Positions 37,801 through 49,800 of a DNA stretch of 64,000 nucleotides are shown here, piece by piece (position 1 is the stretch's first letter; each line of letters opens with the position of its first letter). The stretch covers positions 31,795,377-31,859,376 of the forward strand of contig OZ024861.1 of NCBI GenBank assembly GCA_964017155.1, given 5' to 3'. A model generated the notes under the pieces. It was given only the letters and a program-made list of their open reading frames with translations, was not told where the DNA came from and did no database searches. Origin of the DNA: Oasisia sp. SBJ-2009 (Eukaryota; Annelida; Polychaeta; Sabellida; Siboglinidae). Both the position numbers and the translations under genes were made by a program.

Positions 37801-40800
37801 CAGGTGTGTTGTGTTCTAAAAAGTGTGTTGAATTACAACATTAGGCTGTGAAATAAGGCCCCTGAGTCAGATGATCCAGGACGAGTAGTTTTAGAGCTCA
37901 TTTGGACTTTCTCATAATCATCATTCAACGATGTCGCAATGGCAAATTGGAGATTATTTTACGAAACTACCAAAGACCAGCAAAGGTAGTGGTACATAAT
38001 ACTACATATAGCAAACGGAAATCTAGTGCAAAGCTGAGGCCAAAATCTTCATTGGCTTCAACATCGACTTCGTCCGACCTTGTCTGCCCTTGCACATTGA
38101 CTTGTCCATCCTTGTGCATTGACTTCATCTGACCTTGTTTGTCCTTGCACATTGACTTGTCCATCTTTACGCATCTACTTCGTCTGACCTTGTCCATCCT
38201 TGTGCGTAGACTACGTCCGAGTCTGTCTGTCCTTTCGTATTGACTTCGTCAAACGCTTTCCGACATTGCGCACCGCCTTCGTTGTATATGTATATAGATC
38301 TATTCATGTCAGTATACATATATTATCTTTAATGTGGCTAAATGTTTAGACATATTTCAGTACTAGTTGTCTATAAGTCAGCTAGTCCGACGGACTACCA
38401 GCTGGCTAATACTATGGTGCACCCTGCAACATACGTGTTGTGTTTGTTCCAACAGGTGTGTTACAATCATTCACCACAACACAGTCCACGCCACTTTGCA
38501 TTTGGCAATCACTCCTAGTGACCATTGTTCACTTGGTAACACCAGACTGGATTACACTCTGTCATGGTTTTGCTGGTCATTTGAGTATACGTATATGGAA
38601 ATCATTGATTAGTGGCACTGAGTAAACATCTGACACCCAGAGCATTCCACCTGACTTTGTTAATGTAGACGTCTTTCTCTTTCAGTTCTAGACGAATTCT
38701 CTGAGTAACGCTGTCGACTATAATATACTGACATCCCGTGGCGTAGACGCCAGGTAGACGCAATTGTTGGTTAACGTGCATTTGTCCAAGTACAATTCCA
38801 AGTGCACTGTACATTGATTGGTCAAGGACACTGCAGTTAGGATGATGTGATCAGTAACAATGGCACCCTTCAAGTGCCAATTGTTCATTTAAAAATTGTA
38901 GAAAAAAAGTCGTGATGCGTTTTGAATTTTGTGAATCCCACGTCATAAACAGTATAATGTTTTTATTAGTTTGAATTATAACTATACTTCATATCTTGGG
39001 AAATGTGTTCAGTCGACCACCTACAGGTGTTACACGTACAGGTGTTACACGTACAGGTGTTACACGTACAGGTGTTACACGTACAGGTGCTACACGTACA
39101 GGTGTTACCCGTACAGGTGTTACACGTACAGGTGTTACACGTACAGGTGTTACACGTACAGGTGTTACACGTACAGGTGTTACACGTACAGGTGTTACAC
39201 GTACAGGTGTTACACATACAGGTGTTACACGTACAGGTGTTACACGTACAGGTGTTACACGTACAGGTGTTACACGTACAGGTGTTACACGTACAGGTGT
39301 TACACGTACAGGTGTTACACGTACAGGTGTTACACGTACAGGTGTTACACGTACAGGTGTTACACGTACAGGTGTTACACGTACAGGTGTTACACGTACA
39401 GGTGTTACACGTACAGGTGTTACACGTACAGGTGTTACACGTACAGGTGTTGCACGTACAGGTGCTGCACGTACAGGTGCTGCACGTACAGGTGTTACAC
39501 GTACAGGTGTTACACGTACAGGTGTTACGTGTACAGGTGTTACATGTACAGGTGTTACATGTACAGGTGTTACATGTACAGGTGTTACACGTACAGGTGT
39601 TACACGTACAGGTGTTACACGTACAGGTGTTACATGTACTGGTGTTACATGTACAGGTGCTACATGTACAGGTGCTACACGTACAGGTGCTACTACAGGG
39701 TGAACTCGTCTCCCATGGTTTGACAAGTGGGGTGACGTTATTTGTGGACTGACCAGTCATGGTGTTTCTTTCTGTTACAGCTACCCACAAGTAAGAATGT
39801 GCAGCGGCTGGATGGACGGGCCTCCTGGCAGGTAACACACGCATGACCACACACACGCATGACCGCACACATGCACGCATGCACATGTACACACACTTGT
39901 AACAGTGTTAAACAGTTTATATGTATGCATGCACACATGGGTACCATGCGTGTACACATGCACATGCCCATGAGCATGCATGCATGCAAACACGCATGCA
40001 CACACACATACACACACACACACACACAATCGCAAGCAAAGAGGGGTATGTGTACACACATCATTGTCATTGGTTGAAAAAATGTATGATAAGATAGCCA
40101 CATTTCAACACTTCTGTCCACTGGAAAAATCAATGACCAAAAGTGTCGCTTAACATAATTTTTTTATAACTTTCTGCCGTGAACCTTTCGTTTTGCATAT
40201 TATTTTTACTCCTCAATGTGCAGTACTTTTAATGTAAAATTCCACTGCTGAGCCACACAGGTATGTTGATATTGGCACTTAACACTGAGGCTAAGCAGAG
40301 TTTGCTTTTCCCTCCAAATAAAGATCTGCTCAAGTGTAGACTGCAAGAATTTGTGTCGAATTTACTTTGATGTTGAAAGGGCTAAGAGGATCTGTGCCTG
40401 GACAAATCAGGTGTTTTATTTGCACCTCTTTAAGGAGCCCCATGTGATCTTTAGAGCGGTCTTATAATGTGAGGATTTAATGTGTCACAATGGAGTATGC
40501 CTTGCATGTTTCAACATGTACAGCTTTCGCTTTTGCAAACATGTTGTATGCCTGACTAGATAATGATGGTGTGTCACCATAAAAGCAAACGACCCTTGAC
40601 ACATAAATTGGAATAATTTCTTTAATTATTTTGATGTTAGCAATTAAAAAATACTGTTGTCTGGTGGAGTATATATATTTTTACAGTGTGGGGTTCCATA
40701 AAACGCAAGGTGTAATGCATTCTCTTGCAAAGTCTTAAAGAATTCCGTCTGAAATTATCTGAAACTATAGATTTTTGTCTAAAATTGCATTTCCATTCTA

Positions 40801-43800
40801 AATCACCATAGCCCTAATGATGACCATCATTGACTGTAGCTCAATAATGTTATTTGCGTAATGATTGTTGTTAGGATAGTTTCTGGTGCCTTTGAGGTCA
40901 GGTTCCTAAGACTGTAGAAATGTTTTAAATATACTAATAATAATAATGATTATTATCATTATGTTGTGTTTGTGTATGATCTGGCCAGCTGAAGTGTTGC
41001 CATAGTTTGTATTCAGTCAGTTCTTCAGTCATTCATTCCAATAGTCAAGGAAGAGAGAAGGACTAGAGGACTAGAGGACTACAGGACATGGAGCAAGTGT
41101 AGACTAGATATTAGAACATTTCTATTTTCACAAAGAACAGTAAATGAATGGAACAGATTATCAGCTGATTGTGTAGGTGCTAATAGTGTTAATATGCTTA
41201 AAAATAATAGCGACATATACCTAAGATGGGCGGGGTACACTTAGATAGATAGGTTGGACTCTTGATAAGCCAAAGGGCTTCCTAGTCCACCTGCCATCTA
41301 GAGTTGAATCTCTAGGTGGCAATCTTGTTAAATATTGCTTCCTGCCAGTTCTTGACGCGTTCTTTCCAGTAGTGCATATTTTCTAGATGGCAGTTTCCAG
41401 TTGTCACATGCGTACAAGTCCCCTTATCATTAATCAACTGTGAATATTGTAATGTTTTCCATCTAACAGTCAAGGAAACTGTTACTGACACATTCTAGGT
41501 AAATGCAATTCAGTTTTGTGTCACTGAGTGCTTGTGAAACACCAGAGAGCAGTTTCAAATGATTGGGTGCTATGTGAGTGCTTTTGAAATTATTTTCGTT
41601 ATGCGCTGCTAAACTTCTTCAGTTTTCAAGAAATGAAAACCTGTGCTGTTGCCTGTGTGCTCATGTGACGACACCTAATGTCTAGTTACATAACTAATAT
41701 TACAACCATAGACATTCTACAGGACAATGCAAGTAAAATTGAAAAGAACTACAGTGTGTACTAATAAAAATTGTCTGAAATTACTACCAGGTAATACACA
41801 CCAGAAACTCATGAACAGGTATTTTTTAACTTTAGACATTTCAAAGTGCCTAAATTAGGCTCATGACAACTCACGATGTTCTTGAATGAAAAAAAATATT
41901 AGTAATATTATTTATGATAGTCTCTCTATCATTAGGTAGACACTTTTTTAGAAAAGTGAACTTATATTGACTTTGTTTAATGTTTTCTGCCCGCAGCGTC
42001 GGGGATGACGAAAAACCACCCTCTCCCAGTACCATTCGACAGCGGAAACTCGACCACCAGGTAGGTGTCACGCATCACAGTCTCCCCTGCAAAGAACCAG
42101 AACAATGTTTATAATTTTCCGTGCAAACCTTCTGTGAGTCTGTGCATCTCAAGTGTTTTATTGTCACCTCTTCAACACATTTTAAGTGCTCTTTGGAGTG
42201 TTCTCTTGTGATGCAAGAATTTGTAATGTTAGCATAATATTTAACTTGCAGCTTAATCCCAGAATCCTGACGGCCAGAAGGTTGGCACGTTCCATGCAAG
42301 CAGTCAAACGATAGTAATTGTTATCCATGCAAAGACTCAATGGTATATTGACTCCCTCAGTTCTTTCAAGAAGCAACTGAAGACATTTCTGTTTAAAAGA
42401 GCGTTTTCACTTTAAAAGAATTTTTTTATAATATCCGAACATTTTTAATATGTACTATTTATCAACTATTATTTATTATTATTATTTATTTATAGTGAAT
42501 TTTTTACTGATCTATTTATTTTACAACTACGTCTCTATTTTTTATTTTAAGGTAATCTGTATATTCATGTAAAGTGTAATGCGTCTCTAATGGTTTTATT
42601 GCTAGAGATATGGCGTAAACAAATACTGTTATTTATTATTATGTATATATTTCTTTTTTCATTAGTAGTTTGGGGATCAATACAAATATCATTATTCTGT
42701 AACAAAAACGCAAGATGTGGGACATCAATTCTATCAGACGTGAACTATACAAAGTGCACAATGCCACGATAAACAGAAACCATATGAGTGGTGAATAGTG
42801 GCGTACTCGGACTTGTCCTGATGAAAGTCAGTAATTCGTATAATCTCCTGACTCTGTTGACTGCTGCTGGGATCAACACGGTTCATTGTTAGCTCGGCAG
42901 AGAGATCCCTATGGATACGCATGCCACTGCCAGTGTGCAAATTCGGCTAATTCGCGTCTCTAGAGCTGTCGCGTTGGGAAGCTGTTAGCAGTTGATTGGA
43001 TTACATGGCGATGACATCTCGCATTATTGTCTAGCGAAAATCTCTCTGTGGGCAGTTTTGTGGCCACCAGCATTGTTACGTTTGACTTGACTTGCATCGT
43101 TTTATTTTAATTGTAATTGTTAAATATTGAGATTTGGTGGTTTCTATTGATGTCGGTGGCCTCTGATTATAAATACAATAAATGGTGATATTCACACCAT
43201 GCCGTAATCGGATTGATGAAATCGTTTACATTTGCACTGTTGTGACATACAGTACAGTTAAAAGTGTGCATTTGCTAATTTGAATTAAAAGAAGTCATTC
43301 AAAATTATGACAAATGTTATACTGTATTAAAAGTTTGTTATTCCTACATATTTACTCATGAATTTCTATATTTACGACATGTGTTCAACAGGCAAGAAAA
43401 GGTATGATGGTATTTGTTACAATACTTTCATGTGACAGTTGCCATCATTATGATAGACTTACAAGAACAGTACTTGTGTTCTGTCTACCCAACCAACCCA
43501 GTCAAATGTACTTGACTCGAAGCTTTTACTGTGTGACAGAAAGTATATAATTCATGCCACCATGTGCCCCATGTGTGACTACAAATAGAATGAAAGACAC
43601 ACTGAAACCTCATATGCACATACTGCAGATATGCACTTGACAACAACTTGACAACAACTTGGAGTTTGTAGTATATAGAAACGTGGAAGTACAACATATT
43701 TGTAAACTACTTGTAGTGTGTAATGAATTCATTTTAACCATAATTATAGTTTTTTTAAATAATTTTAGTACAGTGTGTTTTACTTTATTATTAACATAGT

Positions 43801-46800
43801 AATGTATTATATTATTCATTTATTATTTTTATTTTATCTATCAATTTAATGCTGTTAAGGTTAGGTTATACAATAAGAATTTTAGAAGCTTTATTGTAAT
43901 CTTTTTATTATTATCCTTTAACATTTTGTCTTTACCATGTAAGCTGAATTTTTACATAGAGTTTATATTATAAAATGTTGTTATTAAATTTTCCATTTGA
44001 CCAATGTTGTATTTTAGGCTCCTCTGATCGGGAGTTTATTCTGGATATATGGATATATATATGTGACCCCGGCTGACCAAATCAGTGACAAGTCGGGAAA
44101 ATGTTGATGTACTTTTTTGACATATTTGGAAAGAGGAGGCATAGTACTTTACAGTAATTCAAAAATTATGACTCTACTATAAAAATTGGGGAAGTTATAT
44201 CACATTTGGTATGGTAGGGGTCAAAAAGTAAAACTGGAGAAAACGGCCGTTAAAGTTTTGGATTATGCATGGGCTTAGATACCATATAAATATTATGTGT
44301 ATTGCATTCAAATTTGGCATGCAGCTATGGTATCATAGTGCAATGATAGAGGGCAAATAACAACCAGCTGCTGCAACAATACCTGAAGTTATGGTACATT
44401 ATATGTGCCATAACTTCAGGAATTAATTTCCGTGCTAATTAATTTCAAGGCTAATTAGTATAAAATAAAGCCATTTTTAGGCTAATTTAGCGCAGTATCC
44501 TGCACCCAAATAATTACTGAACGGATAAATTTCCTACTTCCTGCGAGACAAATGTAGCCATACGTTTTAGCTGCTAAATAACATAAAATTGAATAAAATC
44601 CATCGAGAACTTTTATTTATTTATGAGTTTTTCAACATCGGGGTAGGCCATTTTAGGCCGCCCGATCGCTGCTATACGTTCGCCTCCGGCGCAAACCCTC
44701 GGCGCGAGCTGTGAAATGTTGCGCTGACAAATGGTCGATTTTTCAGACCAAAACGTATTATTATGAGTATACACCATCTCTAGGTCTATGCAAAATGTCA
44801 GGACAATTGGAGCATTATTGTCGTTGCTTAACATGTTCCCGTCTTCGTTGTCATCGTGAACGGCTTCCCAGTCGTATTCGACTGTAACGTCGCTGTCGGT
44901 TTCGCTGTCAAGGTCAGCGTCCCATTCCGAGGCGTCGAAATCGTACTGCTCCCACATCCGCGCAACAGCAATGTTATCGCCGGTTGGTGCATTCAGCACA
45001 CGTAGCAACGCGTCTGACATTATGTTGCAAAAGATTTAATAACAGGGAAACAACGATAGAAAAACACGGCGGAATACGAACGACCTTGGCTACTTGTTTA
45101 CGTTAGCACTGCATTACTGCGCATATGCGTAGGCGATCATCCAATTGCAAGCACCGAAGCGCGCACGTGACAGAGCACGCTCTCATTAGTATGCAAAAGC
45201 CTTCTCAGGGTAGCCCCCTATTGGGTAGTTTTGAGCTATTTTGGTGTACTTGGCCTGAATATGGGTTACTCTACGTCAGAGAGGAAGAAATGCCCTCTCT
45301 GGTGATACCCGATACACAGGGGTAACCCCAAAGCAACATGGTGGATTTCATCGAAGGAATCGAAGCAAAATCCTTTTGTTTTAGTAATTTTGGACTAGTT
45401 GATCAAGAGGGCTCGCATTATAATACGTTAAAATACACATTTTATTTGGAATAAATAGTGTAGGATGGGTGGAAGTGTTAAAACGGATGTTATAAATTTT
45501 ATTTATGTAAAAACCTAAAATTCATCCAAATCATGCCAACTGGCTTTAGACGGCACTCACGGCAAATTTCAAATCCCGACTTGTCACTCATTTGGTCAGC
45601 CGGCGTCACATATATATATATATATATTATATATAAAATATATATATATAAAATGCTTGTTATTAAATTATCATTAATATGCCATGCATACTTACAAGCG
45701 GTATCACATGCATGTCCACATACCACGTCTGCATGTGTTCCATGCGCACACATGCACTCATGCACCAAATGCACATGCCTGAGCATGAACCCCATCTACA
45801 TAACAACATAGACACACTGATGCACACACCCGCACACACCCACTGTCCAGCCCCGGCCAGTGGCAGCTGAAAGTGGCAATGAGGCACTAACTGCCGGCTA
45901 ATGCGATGACTGCACGAGGAGTGCCCGCTCCCCACTCATCCCATTTCCCGTTCGACTCTCCCTCCACGAGCATCGATAGCGATGCCGCTACGCACATTCC
46001 CGTCGTCAACTTCTGCTCCGTTCTGTCGACAGCGCCAGCTGATCGAGGCGAAGCGGCGCGACAAACGCATGCAGTCCGGGATGATGAAGGCGAACGACGA
46101 TCGGCCCCGATCCGCCCGCAAACACGACGACGCCACGAAGCCGTTGATGACCGGACCAACCAGCAGAGGCATCCAGCAGCCCCCCTACGGTGAGTGCAAC
46201 ATTGTCAGTAGGCACCCACGGATCATGTGTGGTTTCACTGACTTCTGTGCTGAATGTCGCCTTCCTGGAATTCGTTCGCGAACTCGGCGGTTGTTCCACG
46301 CACAGATTAGTGCAGTGATTTGGATGGAAATTGAGTCTTACGTAAAGTATTCCCACGTGTAAATGCAGTGTTGTGCGGTGGTTTGGATATGGCGCTGTTA
46401 GATACCCAATCATTTGACGGATTTGTAGGGTGTTGTGAGACAGAGATATGTGCAGTACTACGTTTGTGACAGGGAAGAGAGAGGGAGGGTCAGGGGTAAT
46501 ATTGTTTAGGGATGAAGGAAGAAAGTGCATCCCAGACATGCCCATGTCTGTTTCACAACAATTTGTTCCTAAAACAAAGCGTACCAAAACATTGCATCTA
46601 TGCAGACTTGCTGTCACCGTATTTGTGCCTGATGTCTGGAAATAATTTAGAGTATAGCTAACATTGTTGCTTTCTCTGTATCTGTGCCTGATATCTGGAA
46701 AGAATTTTTGTAAATATGTTCTTTTATTTGGAAATGTATTTCCACCCTAATTGGTAGTCTCTTGTGCTAATTATGACGTACGCATTTCCCAACAACACAT

Positions 46801-49800
46801 GCCTGCTGATCATTGTAAATTAATCCTCCTAAATCTTCTTTCTGTGCATAGTGTGAAAAGTTAACTATTAATATATGTAATACGTAATATTTGTGTGTAG
46901 CTTTGCACATTTGCTCTTCTTTACACAAATATGCATATTTCTCTCAGACATATTCTGGATAAGATTTTGTCATATCTTGACAACCATGTTCTATGAGAAG
47001 TAGCTTACGAAGGAGGCACGATTCTGTGCCATGTGTGAGGTATTTAAAAAATAATGTCTTCTAAACAAATCCTGCACATTGCAGTGATAAAAGAACATTT
47101 GATACCTGGATGTTTAATTTTGTCCCACTACTGTAAAAGTACAACAAATGTTTTATTATGTATGTCAGACTTATTTTTAGGTAATTTATAAAGGTTTCAC
47201 ATTTTATTCCTAAGCCTAACATTGAAATACCAGTAGACGTGTTTGTGTCAGTGGAACCGAGATGTCATAATATCTGTCTTAATTAGCTGATATTCATTTT
47301 ATTCACTTACAGTTATTTCCAGTAATAAGTATGCAGTTGTTATTATAGAAAATATTGTTGATGGCTCCGACATTTGTATGGACTGTAAGAATTAGCACTT
47401 ACTTTGATAAAGATTAACAGATAATGGATGAAGACGTTGCAAATTTCCATTAAAATGCTCCAAACTAAGTGCTAACTCTTAGTCTGTCCAGTTACCGTTA
47501 TTACTGAATAAAATACTACAACAAAACAGTGGGTGTGTCAAGAATCCACCTTCAATGAAAGACGGCGATGGTGCATTTATACTACACACGGACATGCAGG
47601 TTGTACTTGGTTGTGTGAGAACCAGCAGTAGATCTCTTACTGTCGTGAGTGGTGCAGTTTACCATATAATATTATGTGCGCGGTTATTGATTTCTGCAGT
47701 TCTTACCCAGTGTATGCTCTGCGTGCTGGCAGCTATCACAGTAGCATTGCTGCGTGTGAACGATAATTGCTATGTGTCGTCATCCCCATCATTCCTGGCG
47801 AATGGGCTGAAGATTGCTCAGGTGCTCAGCACCCGTTTTGTCTGCAACCCTCACTTCCCATTTCCACTCCCGTTTTATCTCAAAGACAATCACGCATCGG
47901 ACTTGATTAGAGAAATACAAAATTTCACAAAATTATTATCCCTACCATGGATTATTCAATTTTTCTTTTATTTTATCTTGACACCATTATAATAATATAA
48001 ACTGTCCATTATTCCATCTACGTGTGTTTTGTGAGGACTCGGTTTGTATACATGGCAGTGTGGCCTCAGGTCTGAATCTAAAAATGTAGATCACTGACGT
48101 ACTTATAAGCTTACTGGCAGAGGTCGTGACCTTTCTTGAATTTATCAGTGCTGGCAATTTGGGTTTTTCGGTGACAGCACAGGGATGTTTTTTAACATTG
48201 ACCTGTTCAATCCCAAAGTTGTTTATGTGCCTTAAATTGTTAAAACAAATTTTAGCAGTCACTGTTTCAGGCACCATAGTAGGACGTATTTAAATAATTT
48301 GTAGTAATTAAGACAATGTACAAGATAGACTGACAGAAAGCCTCCCTTTAAATCAGTGTTGTTCCAGTTTTCATGTACATTGGATGATTGATGTAGATTA
48401 AAAATGGGATTAATGAGATGTCCAATGTATCTATTGGGAATTAATACTCTTGGTTCCCAAGACAACCAGCCTGGTCAGTGTTATCTGTGCTTCCCAGAGC
48501 TGTCCCCAACTGTTTCTGCCTGTCTCAGTGGCCCTCCTGTTGGCTTGTCCACCCATGTCTTCCCCTTCCTACCTCCCTCTGGGCTCTAGTGTGTCTCTGA
48601 AGTGGCACCCTTCTTGTTCCTATCAAGTATGGGGATTGACCAATCTTGTATTTGGTTTGTCTGTGTCACAGTAACATACCAGTGTCGACTGGTTGAACTC
48701 TGTCTTTGAGGTGCTGCCCAGCAAACAACGACCCATGATTTCACATGTTCTGTAAGTGAATTCACGAGTCCAACTGGCTCAATTCACGTGTTTCCGTACA
48801 TGAATTCACCGGATTCTGTGAACAAATTTGGTGTGTTGACACGTGTTTACTGTGAAATCACGAGTTTTACACGTGATGACACGTCCCAGTGAAACTGTAC
48901 CAGTTCTGACCCAGTATGATTCGTGTCAAACTCGTTCAAAACTCGTGACAACAGGCAGAACACGTGTATTCACGTGAATACACATGAAAAGATGTACTGA
49001 TGGAGCGGTACCAATTATGAACCAGTATGACACGTGCCAACTGGTTCAGAAATGGTCCCTTGTTTGCTGCATATGTCAGCTACATTTACAGTTGCCATTT
49101 GTAGCAATAGTGGTGGTTTAACTAATGATATCCAGAGAGCTATGACTTCTGACCAATTCACATAATCAGACAGCAGAAATCTGACAGTCTGATCCTTTGG
49201 GATCAAAATGTACGATTGTCTTAAGCCCGACTGTTGTTTTGAATGATGATACGTTGTCATTAGAGGGAGCCACATGATGCTCAGTGAGCGATATATCGCT
49301 TCATGAAGCAGTGCACCAGAGACAACAGTCGCTCTCTTAAAGATGTTCTACTGGTGAAATCTCTAAATCTATCAAATATATAAGTTGCATATACAGGAGC
49401 ATTGTTCATTTTATCTAAATAAGTATGCAGGGAGGTTTATTTGGCACACACCAATGAGGATATACATGTAGTTCAGGAAATAATATATAATATAATGAGT
49501 TATTTTAAGTTTTTTGTAATGTTTGTGATATGCAAAGGGTTTTTGTTGGTTTTTCCCTGCCTGACGGTTGGAGAGGTAGTCGACTCATCACATGGTACCG
49601 CTGTAAGTACCACTGCAGTGGTACGTGGTCATCCCAGCAAACAAGGAACCATTTCTGAACCAGTTGGCACGTGTCATACTGGTTCATAATTGGTACCGCT
49701 CCACCAGTACAGGTTTTCATGTGTATTCACGTGAATACACGTGTTCTGCCTGTTGTCACGTGTTTTGAACGAGTTTGACACGAGTCGTACTGGTTCAGAA

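Larger units (their letters stand above)
33252..39021. other. Tubby intron 1, first part
   Basis: AT-rich intron with a TA microsatellite at 34757-34809 and a short (TTG)n run near 36257. Minus-strand frames at 35164-35717 have no motif. Two small tandem repeats are listed separately. No other gene seen. Confidence 0.6.

Noticed and set aside
39022..39696. CRISPR-like regular repeats
   Set aside because: Units are contiguous with no unique spacers, and the context is an animal intron.
38966..39892. Five long frames (235-308 codons) over 39.0-39.9 kb, including a Cys/Thr repeat protein
   Set aside because: They are produced by a 15-bp tandem repeat, which is open in five of six frames, and lie in a Tubby intron.
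45982..46362. 126-codon frame as a separate gene
   Set aside because: Only 46033-46189 is coding as Tubby exon 3. The rest reads through the acceptor and donor into introns.
47555..47992. 145-codon frame as a gene or retained exon
   Set aside because: No domain, no flanking splice sites of quality, and an AT-rich hydrophobic C-terminus typical of chance frames.
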